Shown here piece after piece: positions 1 through 8,890 of a DNA stretch of 64,000 nt (position 1 is the stretch's first letter; every line of letters begins with the position of its first letter). The notes beneath the pieces were generated by a model. It saw nothing but the letters and a program-made list of their open reading frames with translations. It was not told the DNA's origin and ran no database searches. The translations under genes were made by a program, and so were the position numbers. Origin of the DNA: Emergencia sp. 1XD21-10 (GTDB taxonomy: Bacteria; Bacillota; Clostridia; Peptostreptococcales; Anaerovoracaceae). Where the stretch lies: assembly GCF_009936045.1 (NCBI RefSeq), contig NZ_QWEQ01000004.1, positions 62,001 to 126,000 on the forward strand. Reading direction: 5' to 3'.

Positions 1-291
1 AACCATTGGAATACTGTCCATAAATGCTGTCGCTATGCCGGTGACCAGATTGGTTGCCCCCGGTCCGCTAGTGGAAAAAACTACACCAGTTTTGCCTGTG
101 GCTCTGGCATAGCCATCAGCCGCATGGGAAGCACCCTGTTCGTGGGCAGTGAGTACATGCTTAACCCTGTCGCTATACTTATAAAGTTCATCAAAGATAT
201 TCAGTGCAGTGCCGCCTGGATATCCAAATACAGTATCAACGCCATGATCGAGCAATACTTCTATCACCACTTGTGATCCTGTCAATTTCAT
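1..291 (-). CDS. ilvB: Acetolactate synthase large subunit (5' part only)
   Basis: The first 97 codons of a thiamine-diphosphate enzyme that condenses two pyruvates to acetolactate, the first common step of valine and leucine synthesis. Seen: the N-terminal ThDP-binding (PYR) domain with [13 protein letters not shown] (residues 21-33), the conserved [13 protein letters not shown] block with the Glu (about E51) that activates the cofactor, and TSGPGATN (74-81). The start is ATG at 291, preceded by AAAGGAGAG. The gene runs off the left edge. It is divergent from the leu operon, a natural pairing because acetolactate feeds leucine synthesis. In this family a small subunit (ilvH/ilvN) usually lies nearby, but it would be outside the window. 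Confidence 0.95.
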   Translation of the reverse strand, partial: MKLTGSQVVIEVLLDHGVDTVFGYPGGTALNIFDELYKYSDRVKHVLTAHEQGASHAADGYARATGKTGVVFSTSGPGATNLVTGIATAFMDSIPMV

Positions 292-343
292 ACTCTCTCT
301 CCTTTTCTTTAGAATCTTATGGGCATTCTTTCGCCCTTATATT

Positions 344-371
344 ATTATAGCCGCAAGTATGTAAATGTCAA
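344..371 (-). promoter_or_regulatory. Housekeeping (sigma-A) promoter of ilvB
   Basis: On the minus strand TTGACA (366-371) and TATAAT (344-349) are both perfect consensus boxes, 16 nt apart. The predicted transcript starts near 337 and leaves a leader of only about 45 nt before the ilvB ATG. That is too short for a T-box, so control, if any, differs from the leuA side. Confidence 0.75.
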
Positions 372-448
372 CACTTTTTTTCAATATTTTTTGTTGTAAT
401 CCAACAAAAAATATTTTCAATTATTTTGTGAAAACACAAATTTTACTG

Positions 449-477
449 TTGACAATTATGACTTTATCCTTTATATT
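449..477 (+). promoter_or_regulatory. Promoter of the leuA T-box leader
   Basis: TTGACA (449-454), a 17-nt spacer and TATATT (472-477) precede the T-box leader, placing the transcription start near 484. It lies back-to-back with the ilvB promoter. Confidence 0.7.
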
Positions 478-484
478 ATTAAAT

Positions 485-746
485 AGCTGAAATTTACGTC
501 TGCCAAGACGGGAATAAGCTATAATGTTGGTTTTGCAGAGAGCGGCGTTTGGTGAAAGTCCGTAAACCTTTTATAGTGTCTCACCCCCGAGCAGCGTTCA
601 AAGAGTGGGCGCGCACTTTTCTACATTATATATAGAAAAAGCGTGTCAAAAAGAGTGGTACCGCGGAAACAAGGTTCTTACATCAATGTAACAAGTTTTC
701 GTCTCTTTTGCGGTTTGGAAAAATCGTCAAAAGAGACGATTTTTTA
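485..746 (+). promoter_or_regulatory. Leucine-specific T-box leader (tRNA-sensing attenuator)
   Basis: The leader carries the diagnostic T-box sequence AGAGTGGTACCGCGG (652-666), whose loop pairs with the uncharged tRNA 3' end. It also has a Stem I region with the GAGAGC..GGTGAAAG distal motif (about 537-557). By alignment with known T-boxes, the specifier codon before the CCCGAGC side of Stem I is CTC at 580-582, a leucine codon. A Rho-independent terminator with arms CGTCTCTTTTG (700-710) and CAAAAGAGACG (728-738) plus a T-run ends the leader; the T-box would pair to disrupt it. Uncharged tRNA-Leu should therefore switch on leuACDB. The class is certain; the exact specifier is inferred by eye. 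Confidence 0.9.
700..746 (+). terminator. Attenuator terminator of the leu T-box
   Basis: An 11-bp perfect stem (700-710 with 728-738) followed by ATTTTTTAT, 55 nt upstream of the leuA ATG. It is the switchable element of the T-box rather than the end of an operon. Confidence 0.9.
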
Positions 747-802
747 TGCCCTAACCGCTAAGCTACTTTCCTACACTGATATACAAACGGAGGTATTACA
801 AC

Positions 803-2512
803 ATGAAAAACTTTGAAAAGTACAGACCCGGCTACTTTACGCCGCCGATGGACATTTCTCAGATGGAATGGCCGAAAAAAGATCACATTGAAAAAGCGCC
901 GATGTGGTGCAGCGTTGACCTACGCGATGGAAACCAGGCGCTGGTCGTTCCCATGAGCCTGGAAGAAAAATTGGATTTTTTCCAGTATTTGGTTTCCCTC
1001 GGCTTTAAAGAAATCGAAATTGGCTTCCCTGCCGCGTCCGAAACTGAATATGAATTCACCCGTACTCTGATTGAAAAGAATTTGATTCCCGACGACGTGA
1101 CCGTACAGGTGCTGACTCAGTCCAGAAAGCACATCATCGACAAAACCTTTGAAGCCCTCCGCGGCGCAAAGAAAGCGATTGTACATTTATATAACTCCAC
1201 TTCCTTTGCCCAAAGGCAGCAGGTGTTCCGGGCTTCCGAAGAAGAGATTATTCAAATTGCCAAAGATGGTGCAGTGCTGATGAATGAATACGCGACAAAA
1301 TTCCCAGAGACGAAATTCCAATTCGAGTATTCTCCGGAAAGTTTTACAGGAACGGAAATTGAGTTCGCAGAACGAATCTGCAACGAAGTCATCGACATCT
1401 GGCAGCCGACAGCGGATAATAAAGTCATCATCAACCTGCCAGCTACTGTGCAGATGTCTATGCCGCACGTTTATGCGAACCAGATTGAATACATGAGCAA
1501 ACATTTACATAACAGAGAAAACGTTCTCATCTCCCTGCACCCACACAACGACAGAGGCACCGGCGTTGCCGATGCTGAACTGGGGCTTTTGGCAGGCGGT
1601 GACAGAATTGAGGGTACCCTCTTCGGAAACGGTGAACGCACCGGCAATGTAGATATTATCACCATTGCCATGAATATGTTTACCCACGGTATCGATCCTT
1701 GTCTGGACTTTTCCAATATGCCAGAAGTTGTAGAGAAGTACGAAGAATATACCGGCATGCACGTTGATCCGCGTCAGCCTTACGGCGGCGAACTGGTCTT
1801 CGCGGCGTTCTCCGGCTCTCACCAGGATGCGATTTCCAAGGGCATGAAATGGAGAGAAGAAACAGATCCAAACAGATGGACGGTACCTTATCTGCCAATT
1901 GACCCCCATGATGTAGGCAGAGCCTACGACGGCGACGTCATCAGAATCAACAGCCAGTCCGGCAAAGGCGGCGTTGCCTATATTCTGGAACATAACTTCG
2001 GGTACGCAATTCCAAAGAATATGATGAGCGAAGTCGGCTACATGATGAAGGATATTTCCGACAAAAGCCACGAAGAACTTTCACCCGAAGAAATCTTTGA
2101 AGCGTTCAAGGCAGAATACATCAATGACTTTTCGCCGATCGACATTACAGATGCATCCTTCAGCCACTTCTCCTCTACTAAGGATGACAATGAAGTGTAC
2201 GGCGTAAGAATGCGTGCTGTGATCGACGGACAAAGCTACAATCTGGAAGCAGAAGGAAACGGTCGTCTGGACGCGGTGAGCAATGCGCTTCGAAAGACCG
2301 AATATCACTTTGACTATAAGTTCATCACCTATTCAGAACATGCCATCAGCGCGGATTCCAATTCCAAAGCAGCTGCCTATGTCTGCATCGCTGATGAAAA
2401 AGACAACTACTACTGGGGCGTCGGTACCCATGCCGATATCATTCTCGCTTCCGTCAATGCACTGGTCAGCGCACTGAACCGAATGAACAAGCGAATTCAT
2501 TTCGTGAAGTAA
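803..2512 (+). CDS. leuA: 2-isopropylmalate synthase
   Basis: Condenses 2-oxoisovalerate with acetyl-CoA, the committed step of leucine synthesis. The 569-residue length and N-terminus (YRPGYFTPPMDISQMEWP) fit the long LeuA type 2 form. A TIM barrel carries DLRDGNQAL (39-47, Arg/Asp of the DRE-TIM metallolyases) and HPHND near 247-251 (divalent metal). The C-terminal third, from about 440, is the LeuA dimer domain that binds leucine for feedback inhibition. Start: ATG with GGAGG 9 nt upstream. It is the first gene of the operon and is controlled by the leucine T-box. A 395-nt repeat-bearing gap separates it from leuC, which is unusually long inside such an operon. Confidence 0.97.
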   Translation: MKNFEKYRPGYFTPPMDISQMEWPKKDHIEKAPMWCSVDLRDGNQALVVPMSLEEKLDFFQYLVSLGFKEIEIGFPAASETEYEFTRTLIEKNLIPDDVTVQVLTQSRKHIIDKTFEALRGAKKAIVHLYNSTSFAQRQQVFRASEEEIIQIAKDGAVLMNEYATKFPETKFQFEYSPESFTGTEIEFAERICNEVIDIWQPTADNKVIINLPATVQMSMPHVYANQIEYMSKHLHNRENVLISLHPHNDRGTGVADAELGLLAGGDRIEGTLFGNGERTGNVDIITIAMNMFTHGIDPCLDFSNMPEVVEKYEEYTGMHVDPRQPYGGELVFAAFSGSHQDAISKGMKWREETDPNRWTVPYLPIDPHDVGRAYDGDVIRINSQSGKGGVAYILEHNFGYAIPKNMMSEVGYMMKDISDKSHEELSPEEIFEAFKAEYINDFSPIDITDASFSHFSSTKDDNEVYGVRMRAVIDGQSYNLEAEGNGRLDAVSNALRKTEYHFDYKFITYSEHAISADSNSKAAAYVCIADEKDNYYWGVGTHADIILASVNALVSALNRMNKRIHFVK

Positions 2513-2548
2513 TGAACAAGCGATGTAATTAACGATACAGTTCTTGAA

Positions 2549-2839
2549 GTTGTGCAGATTTGCGAAATACAAGCCATTTTGCACAACTATGAGGCTTACA
2601 AAGTTTCAAAAGTTGTGCATATCCCGCAAAATCAGAGCTATCTGCACAACCCAGACGAATCAAAACCCTCAAAAGTTGTGCATTTCATGCAAATACAAGC
2701 CATTTTGCACAACTATAAGGCTTACAAAGTTTCAAAAGTTGTGCATATCCCGCAAAATCAGAGCTATCTGCACAACCCAAACGAATCAAAGCGCTCAAAG
2801 GTTGTGCATTTCATGCAAATATAAGGCATTTTGCACAAC
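2549..2839 (+). repeat. Five-unit hairpin array, exact 63-nt period
   Basis: Five 39-nt units start at 2549, 2612, 2675, 2738 and 2801. Each opens with GTTGTGCA and closes with TGCACAAC, so every unit can form an 8-bp hairpin. The spacing is exactly 63 nt throughout. The sequence between arms alternates: units 1, 3, 5 share one interior and units 2, 4 another, making a 126-nt higher-order period. The 24-nt spacers alternate too. The array fills most of the 395-nt leuA-leuC gap. One reading frame stays open because 63 is divisible by 3, giving a cysteine-rich 21-residue repeat, but it has no ribosome binding site and I do not call it a gene. Confidence 0.9.
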
Positions 2840-2907
2840 GCAGCAAGAACCTGCACTTCACATCCGAAACCCCAACCCCATCAATTCCACAGGAGGTAAT
2901 CAGAACA

Positions 2908-4188
2908 ATGGGAATGACAATGACACAGAAAATTTTAGCAGCCCATGCCGGTCTCGACACTGTCGCGGCCGGTCAGCTGATCGAATGTAATCTGGACGTG
3001 GTAATGGCAAACGACATTACCGGTCCTATGGCGCTGCCGATCTTCCGGCAAATGGCGGATAAAGTCTTCGACAAGGACAAAGTCGTACTGGTTCCAGACC
3101 ATTTCACGCCGAACAAAGATATCAAGTCCGCACAGAACGCCAGAGATATTCAGGACTTTTCCAGAGAACAAGGTCTCACCCACCACATGGTTCAGGGAAA
3201 ATGCGGCGTAGAACACGGTATTCTGCCTGAACAGGGTATCGTTTATGCCGGTCAATGTATTATTGGCGCTGACTCTCACACCTGCACCTACGGCGCGCTA
3301 GGCGCATTCGGCACCGGCGTCGGCACCACCGACATCGCAAGAGGTATGGCGACCGGTCAGGCATGGTTCAAAGTGCCTACCGCGATCAAATTCGAACTGA
3401 AAAATAAACCATCCCGCTATGTAACAGGCAAAGACATCATCCTACACATCATCGGAAAAATCGGCGTAGACGGCGCTCTATATCAATCCATGGAATTTGT
3501 CGGCGACGGCACCTGCTACTTAACCATGGACGATCGTTTCACCATCTGCAACATGGCAATCGAAGCCGGCGCTAAAAACGGTATCTTCCCGGTCGACGAA
3601 CAGACCATCGCTTACATGGAAGAACACGCACCGGGAAAAGACTACCAGATTTTCACAGCAGATGACGACGCAATCTATGAACAAACCATCGAAATCGACC
3701 TTGCTGAGATTAGACCAACCGTAGCATTTCCGCACCTGCCGGGCAACGCCCACACCATCGACGAAGTCGAAGCCGGTGAAAAAATCATGATTGACCAGGT
3801 TGTCATCGGCTCCTGCACCAACGGTCGCATGAGCGATATGAGAAAAGCAGCCGCAATCCTGAAAGGCAAAACCGTACATCCAGAGGTTCGTGTCATGGTC
3901 ATCCCTGCTACTCAGAAAATCTTCCTGCAGTGTATGGAAGAAGGACTTGCGAAAATTTTCGTAGAAGCAGGATGCGCCTTCAACACTCCTAGCTGCGGCG
4001 CCTGCATGGGCGGTCACATGGGTGTCATGTGCAAAGGCGAAAAATGCGTATCCACATCCAACAGAAACTTTGTGGGTCGTATGGGCGATGTGGAATCCCT
4101 GATTTACCTGGCTTCCCCAGAAGTTGCTGCAGCCAGCGCTCTGGCAGGCTATATCGCAAATCCTGAAAAGATTGGAGGAGAAAAATAA
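2908..4188 (+). CDS. leuC: 3-isopropylmalate dehydratase, large subunit
   Basis: Aconitase-family [4Fe-4S] enzyme that, with LeuD, isomerises 2- to 3-isopropylmalate. The 426 residues match the shorter LeuC type 2/HacA-like group. Cluster ligands are visible: [10 protein letters not shown] (Cys near 303) and [11 protein letters not shown] (Cys near 363 and 366). [21 protein letters not shown] is the conserved substrate-side block. Start: ATG 2908 after AGGAGG with 11-nt spacing; an in-frame ATG lies two codons later. The stop overlaps the leuD start by one base (TAATG), so the two subunits are translationally coupled. Confidence 0.97.
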   Translation: MGMTMTQKILAAHAGLDTVAAGQLIECNLDVVMANDITGPMALPIFRQMADKVFDKDKVVLVPDHFTPNKDIKSAQNARDIQDFSREQGLTHHMVQGKCGVEHGILPEQGIVYAGQCIIGADSHTCTYGALGAFGTGVGTTDIARGMATGQAWFKVPTAIKFELKNKPSRYVTGKDIILHIIGKIGVDGALYQSMEFVGDGTCYLTMDDRFTICNMAIEAGAKNGIFPVDEQTIAYMEEHAPGKDYQIFTADDDAIYEQTIEIDLAEIRPTVAFPHLPGNAHTIDEVEAGEKIMIDQVVIGSCTNGRMSDMRKAAAILKGKTVHPEVRVMVIPATQKIFLQCMEEGLAKIFVEAGCAFNTPSCGACMGGHMGVMCKGEKCVSTSNRNFVGRMGDVESLIYLASPEVAAASALAGYIANPEKIGGEK

Positions 4189-4676
4189 TGGACGCAAAAG
4201 GCAAAGTTTTGAAATATGGTGATAACGTAGACACTGACGTCATCATTCCCGCAAGATACTTAAATTCCTTTGACGCAAAGGAACTGGCAACCCACGCGAT
4301 GGTCGACATTGATCCAACCTTTGTGGAACGACTGGAACCTGGCGACATCATGGTCGCCGGTAAAAACTTCGGCTGCGGTTCTTCCAGAGAGCACGCCCCA
4401 CTGGTACTGAAAACAGCGGGCGTCAGCTGCTTAATCGCAGAGAGTTTTGCAAGAATTTTCTATAGAAACGCCATCAACATCGGCTTTCCAATTCTGGAAT
4501 GTGAAGAAGCCGCCAAAGACATCGCGGAAGGCGACGCCGTGGAAGTAGACTTTCAGACCGGCGTCATCTATAACCGGACCAAAGGCGCTGAGTATCAGGC
4601 ACAGCCATTCCCGGAATTTTTGCAGAAAATGATTGGCGCAGGTGGTCTGGTTAATTATGTCAATTCCAACAAATAA
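4188..4676 (+). CDS. leuD: 3-isopropylmalate dehydratase, small subunit
   Basis: Swivel subunit that completes the LeuC active site. The 162 residues have the typical start [21 protein letters not shown] and the [14 protein letters not shown] loop (about 61-74) that contacts substrate. It overlaps leuC by one base and is followed 15 nt later by leuB with its own AAGGAG site. Length and motifs are normal for the family. Confidence 0.97.
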   Translation: MDAKGKVLKYGDNVDTDVIIPARYLNSFDAKELATHAMVDIDPTFVERLEPGDIMVAGKNFGCGSSREHAPLVLKTAGVSCLIAESFARIFYRNAINIGFPILECEEAAKDIAEGDAVEVDFQTGVIYNRTKGAEYQAQPFPEFLQKMIGAGGLVNYVNSNK

Positions 4677-4691
4677 CAAGGAGAAAGATCA

Positions 4692-5762
4692 ATGAATTAT
4701 AAAATTGCTGTAGTCAAAGGCGACGGCATCGGACCTGAAGTCATCGCCGAGACGATAAAAGTATTAGATAAAATCGGAGAAAAGTTCGGTCACACCTTCG
4801 AATACACTTATGTCCTTGCCGGTGGAAACGCCATCGACGAAGCGGGTCAGTGCCTGCCCCCGGAAACCATTGAGATCTGCAAAAAATCCGACGCCGTTTT
4901 GCTGGGCGCTGTAGGCGGTCCTAAATGGGATCACCTGCCGGGTGACGAACGCCCGGAGCGAGCGCTTCTGGGACTTCGCAAAGCCCTGGGGCTCTTTGCC
5001 AACCTGCGCCCTGCCATGGTCTTTGATGAATTGGCTGATGCTTCCCCGCTGAAACCGGAGCTTTTGGCGGGCGGTCTTGATATCGCCGTGGTCAGAGAAT
5101 TGACCGGCGGCATCTACTTTGGAAAAAAAGGCATCATCGAAAACACCGATTTAGGTCCTGCCGCCTACGACGTGGAACAGTACGCAGAAGAAGAAGTACG
5201 CCGCATCGCGAAAGTCGCTTTTGATATGGCGATGAAGCGGGACAAAAAGGTAACCAGCGTCGACAAAGCCAACGTTCTAGAAAGCTCTCGCCTCTGGAGA
5301 CGGATTGTAGGTGAAGTCGCAAAAGAATATCCGGAAGTAGAACTGGAAAATTTCTATGTAGACAATGCCGCTATGCAGCTCGTGCGAAATCCGAAGCAGT
5401 TTGACGTCATCGTCACCAGCAACATCTTCGGCGATATTCTCTCCGACGAGGCAAGCCAGATCACCGGCTCCATCGGTATGCTGCCGTCGGCAAGTCTGGC
5501 GGAAGGCAATTTCGGCATGTACGAACCAGTCCACGGCTCTGCACCTGACATCGCAGGACAGAATCTGGCAAACCCGATTGCCACGATTCTCTCTGCCGCC
5601 ATGATGCTGCGTTATACCTTCGGACTGACTGCCGAATCAGACACCATTGAAAACGCTGTCAAAAAATTCTTAGCCAAAGGATACAGAACACCGGACATTG
5701 CGGCAGGCGGTTCTTCTATCGGCACAAAAGAAGCCGGGGATTTGATTGCGCAACTGCTCTAG
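4692..5762 (+). CDS. leuB: 3-isopropylmalate dehydrogenase
   Basis: NAD-dependent oxidative decarboxylation of 3-isopropylmalate, the last leu-specific step before transamination. The 356 residues have the family features: GDGIGPEV at the N-terminus, [15 protein letters not shown], the [13 protein letters not shown] substrate arginines, and [18 protein letters not shown] in the cofactor region. Start: ATG 4692 with AAGGAG. It is the last gene of the operon, closed by the terminator at 5808. Confidence 0.97.
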   Translation: MNYKIAVVKGDGIGPEVIAETIKVLDKIGEKFGHTFEYTYVLAGGNAIDEAGQCLPPETIEICKKSDAVLLGAVGGPKWDHLPGDERPERALLGLRKALGLFANLRPAMVFDELADASPLKPELLAGGLDIAVVRELTGGIYFGKKGIIENTDLGPAAYDVEQYAEEEVRRIAKVAFDMAMKRDKKVTSVDKANVLESSRLWRRIVGEVAKEYPEVELENFYVDNAAMQLVRNPKQFDVIVTSNIFGDILSDEASQITGSIGMLPSASLAEGNFGMYEPVHGSAPDIAGQNLANPIATILSAAMMLRYTFGLTAESDTIENAVKKFLAKGYRTPDIAAGGSSIGTKEAGDLIAQLL

Positions 5763-5807
5763 TTCACCCTTTTCGAAACTATCTATTTCTAAAAAGTCTC
5801 CTGGTGC

Positions 5808-5836
5808 AAGTCCCGCACTGCGGGACTTTTTTTTTC
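5808..5836 (+). terminator. Rho-independent terminator of leuACDB
   Basis: AAGTCCCGCA (5808-5817) pairs with TGCGGGACTT (5819-5828) and is followed by nine T residues. It lies 46 nt after the leuB stop. Confidence 0.92.
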
Positions 5837-5947
5837 GTTTCACCAGGCTTAAGAATTATTAAGAAAAAATCCAACAAATTCCTATTGATTTTCCCTCCGG
5901 TTTTGCTATCATTATATATACATCTAATAATAAGGGGACTACACATC

Positions 5948-6736
5948 ATGACAAAAGAAAAGAAAACAAATAGCAAAAAATTTTTGATTTTTATCATAGT
6001 CTTACTCCTTTTGGTAAGCCTATTTTTTATGCAATATTTTAAAAGCAACGAAAACGCTGCATACAGCGAAAAGAAAATCAGGACAAATATCTCTACCATT
6101 GCAACCTTTGATTATTCCAAGGTTACGACCATCGAGGCACAGATTAAAAATCTGGAAATTACAGAAGCCCACGGTACTTTTGATGTAACGGAAACACTTT
6201 CCAAAGACCAGTATAGAAAAATCTTCTCCACAAGCGCCATTCTCGGCGATTCTATCACTGAGGGGCTTGCTGACTACGGCTGGCTAGGAAATGAGCAGGT
6301 TTTCTGTAAAATCGGCGCGTCCATTATCAGCGGCGACGACCTATTCACGTCTGCCGCAAATACTTATCCAGGATTTGCATTCTGCTCTTTCGGCATGAAT
6401 GACATGGGAAATTATAACGGCAATGCGGATGCATTTATTGAGAAATATACCACTCTGATTCAGGAATTTAAAAAAATCTCTCCAAATACAATCATTCTGG
6501 TTAATGGGATTACACCGCCGACCAAAAACGCAATTGCCTCTAATCCAATCCTGGGCAATTACAAGAAATTTAACAACGCTCTGAAACAGATGTGCAAGGA
6601 TTTAAAATTAACCTATATTGACAATACTTATATCATAGAAGAACATCCTGAGTTTTATGCCGGCGACGGTATCCATGTCACAGCCGATTACTACCCGCTC
6701 TGGATGAACAATATGATTCTGAAGGCAGGCATATAA
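5948..6736 (+). CDS. Membrane-anchored SGNH/GDSL hydrolase
   Basis: A predicted extracytoplasmic esterase or acetyl-transfer partner of 262 residues. There is one membrane anchor near residues 12-30 after a lysine-rich N-terminus. Block I GDSITEG (100-106, nucleophile Ser102), block III GMND and block V DGIHV (Asp/His of the triad) are all present, so it is likely active. Start: ATG 5948 with AAGGGGA upstream; the frame is open further left, but only into the leu terminator. Its stop overlaps the next start by one base. With the MBOAT and DHHW genes downstream, a role in adding or removing acyl groups on a surface polymer is likely; the substrate cannot be told. Confidence 0.85.
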   Translation: MTKEKKTNSKKFLIFIIVLLLLVSLFFMQYFKSNENAAYSEKKIRTNISTIATFDYSKVTTIEAQIKNLEITEAHGTFDVTETLSKDQYRKIFSTSAILGDSITEGLADYGWLGNEQVFCKIGASIISGDDLFTSAANTYPGFAFCSFGMNDMGNYNGNADAFIEKYTTLIQEFKKISPNTIILVNGITPPTKNAIASNPILGNYKKFNNALKQMCKDLKLTYIDNTYIIEEHPEFYAGDGIHVTADYYPLWMNNMILKAGI

Positions 6737-7197
6737 TGATTAAAAAAGCAGTTTTCGTCCTAATTTTGATTTTATTTCTTGCCGGTGTCTATGAGAGCGC
6801 CGGTGCAAACGATATTCCCATGGAGGATATTGAAACACAACTGACCACAGCATGCGATATGACCCACATGACAAAGTGTGATAACCGAAATCTGATGCAG
6901 TTTTTTGGTCTGGATTATGAACAGTACGATTCTCACCTCTACTATAAAGGAAAAGAGGCGCTCAGCGTCGATGAAGTACTGATTGTAAAAGCCCATGAAA
7001 AATCTGATTTAGATGGGGTCAAAGATGCCGTCGAAAAACGCATCGCATCGCAAACCGCAACCTTTGATGGATACGGTCCTGCGCAGGTTGCGCTGCTTTC
7101 AGATGCCGTGATTATCACAAAAGGAAATTATTTATTTTACTGCACTGATCAACATGCAGAAAAATTTGGGGAGGTGTTCTGCGATGCTGTTCAGTAG
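6736..7197 (+). CDS. DUF4358-type secreted or lipid-anchored protein
   Basis: 153 residues with an N-terminal hydrophobic segment (about 3-20) and then a soluble domain. It resembles the DUF4358 proteins that accompany MBOAT/DHHW clusters in Clostridia, recognised by length, position and features such as MTKCDNRNLMQFFGLD. No catalytic motif is visible. It overlaps the SGNH gene by one base and the MBOAT gene by 14, so the three are translationally coupled. Function unknown; it may be an accessory factor of the acylation system. Confidence 0.75.
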   Translation: MIKKAVFVLILILFLAGVYESAGANDIPMEDIETQLTTACDMTHMTKCDNRNLMQFFGLDYEQYDSHLYYKGKEALSVDEVLIVKAHEKSDLDGVKDAVEKRIASQTATFDGYGPAQVALLSDAVIITKGNYLFYCTDQHAEKFGEVFCDAVQ

Positions 7198-8578
7198 TAT
7201 CCTGTTTTTATTTTACTTTCTGCCGGTGACGTTGTTCATCTACACCATCGTCCCCCGCAGACTAAAAAATCCGGTTCTGCTCATTGCCAGCATTTTCTTC
7301 TATAGCTGGGGAGAGCCGATTTATGTGATCCTGATGCTGTTCAGCGCTGTCTTCAATTATCTTATGGCAATCGATATCAGGCGTGAACAGATTCATAACA
7401 AAACCGGAAAAAGCACACTGATTTTTACAGTTATCGTCAATCTGTTTATCCTGTGCTTTTTTAAATACTACGGCTTCCTCATGGACACCATAAACGACCT
7501 GCTTGGTACTGAAATCAAATATACAGCGCTAGCACTGCCCATCGGTATTTCTTTTTATACCTTTCAGGCACTTTCCTATATTTTCGATGTATACAGAGGC
7601 AACGTGCACGTACAGCGAAACCTGCTGCATTTTGCACTCTATCTTGCCCTCTTCCCGCAGCTGATTGCAGGTCCTATTGTCAAATACAAAGACATCGCAC
7701 TACAGCTCGAGGAAAGAACCCTCACATTGGAAAAATTTGGAGAAGGTACACGCCGCTTTCTGATCGGACTTGGCAAAAAAGTCATTCTCGCCAATAATCT
7801 GGGGGCAATTCACGCTGCTGTGACTGCACTGCCCGACCAGCAAGTTTCTGTACTCACCTATTGGATCGGCATCATCTGTTATACTCTGCAGATTTACTTC
7901 GATTTCAGCGGCTATTCCGATATGGCAATCGGTCTTGGCAAAATGTTCGGATTTGAATTCTTAGAAAACTTCAATTACCCGTATATTTCCAAAACCGTTA
8001 CCGAATTCTGGCGCAGATGGCATATGTCCCTATCGACCTGGTTCAGAGAGTATGTCTATATCCCGCTGGGCGGCAATCGTGTTTCCACAAAGCGGCATAT
8101 TCTCAACTTGCTGATTGTATGGTCATTGACTGGACTCTGGCACGGCGCCAGCTGGAATTTCGTTGCATGGGGTCTTTACTATGGCATCCTGCTGATTCTT
8201 GAGAAATATTTCCTGGGAAATCATTTAGAAAAATGTCCCGCCTCTGTCCAGCATATCTATACGATGCTCATCGTCGCCATCGGCTGGGTCTTCTTCAGCA
8301 GTGAAACCTTAACCGGCGCACTGCAGTATCTGCAAGTGCTCTTCTGCGCAGGCGGCGTTCCCCTTGCAGATACTATGACGCTATACCTGCTGCGCACCAA
8401 CTGGGTATTCCTGCTGCTTGGAATTCTCATTGCGACCCCAGAACCAATGAAGCAGTTTGAAATCCTGCGCAAACGAAATGGACTGCTCAGTACCCTGCTA
8501 TTACTGGGACTCCTTGCCCTGTGCACTGCTTACCTAGTATTCAGCAGCTATAACCCGTTTCTGTATTTTAGGTTCTAA
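7184..8578 (+). CDS. MBOAT-family membrane O-acyltransferase
   Basis: A 464-residue polytopic membrane protein of the AlgI/DltB type, which moves an acyl group from a cytoplasmic donor to an extracellular acceptor. Hallmarks: FWRRWHMSLSTWFREYVYIP, then the invariant histidine in LTGLWHGASWNF (about residue 320). I place the start at ATG 7184 because GGGGAGG lies 9 nt upstream; a longer frame exists but would begin inside the previous gene. Neighbours (SGNH hydrolase, DHHW protein) match alginate-acetylation-like systems. DltB is less likely because dltA, dltC and dltD are absent. Confidence 0.93.
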   Translation: MLFSSILFLFYFLPVTLFIYTIVPRRLKNPVLLIASIFFYSWGEPIYVILMLFSAVFNYLMAIDIRREQIHNKTGKSTLIFTVIVNLFILCFFKYYGFLMDTINDLLGTEIKYTALALPIGISFYTFQALSYIFDVYRGNVHVQRNLLHFALYLALFPQLIAGPIVKYKDIALQLEERTLTLEKFGEGTRRFLIGLGKKVILANNLGAIHAAVTALPDQQVSVLTYWIGIICYTLQIYFDFSGYSDMAIGLGKMFGFEFLENFNYPYISKTVTEFWRRWHMSLSTWFREYVYIPLGGNRVSTKRHILNLLIVWSLTGLWHGASWNFVAWGLYYGILLILEKYFLGNHLEKCPASVQHIYTMLIVAIGWVFFSSETLTGALQYLQVLFCAGGVPLADTMTLYLLRTNWVFLLLGILIATPEPMKQFEILRKRNGLLSTLLLLGLLALCTAYLVFSSYNPFLYFRF

Positions 8579-8579
8579 T

Positions 8580-8846
8580 GGTTCCGTCCCAAGAGGACGA
8601 GCAATGGCGAAGTTCGATTGGTCTGACGGACCTTATGCTTTAAATCCCCAAGAAAGCAAGCCCACGGCGAAGCTTGATTGGCAGGATTTAGTCGTATAAT
8701 GGTTCCGTCCCAAGAGGACGAGCAATGGCGAAGTTCGATTGGTCTGACGGACCTTATGCCTTAAATCCCCAAGAAAGCAAGCCCACAGCGAAGCTTGATT
8801 GGCAGGATTTAGTCGTATAATGGTTCCGTCCCAAGAGGACGAGCAA
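8580..8846 (+). repeat. 121-nt tandem repeat built of two covarying hairpin half-units
   Basis: Two full copies (starting 8580 and 8701) and a 25-nt partial third (8822). Each copy has half-unit A (8580-8632, 8701-8753) and half-unit B (8641-8690, 8762-8811). A and B share a core but have different outer arms that still pair: GGTTCCGTC with GACGGACC in A, TAAATCC with GGATTTA in B. Inside, CCAA pairs with TTGG in both. The inner stem is CGAGC/GTTCG in A and CAAGC/GCTTG in B. It fills the gap between the MBOAT and DHHW genes. The first copy starts 2 nt after the MBOAT stop. Confidence 0.9.
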
Positions 8847-8890
8847 ACTGCCAAACGGTAATATAAATTGCAAAAAAAGGATTATCAATT

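Noticed and set aside
2549-2839. CRISPR array
   Set aside because: Units are palindromic 39-mers with repeated, alternating interiors and repeated spacers; no unique spacers and no cas gene nearby.
2544-2990. Protein of 21-residue cysteine-rich repeats
   Set aside because: The frame is open only because the repeat period is divisible by three; no ribosome binding site, and it runs into leuC in another frame.
5804-5947. Upstream extension of the SGNH hydrolase
   Set aside because: It would start inside the leu terminator; a proper ribosome binding site precedes ATG 5948.
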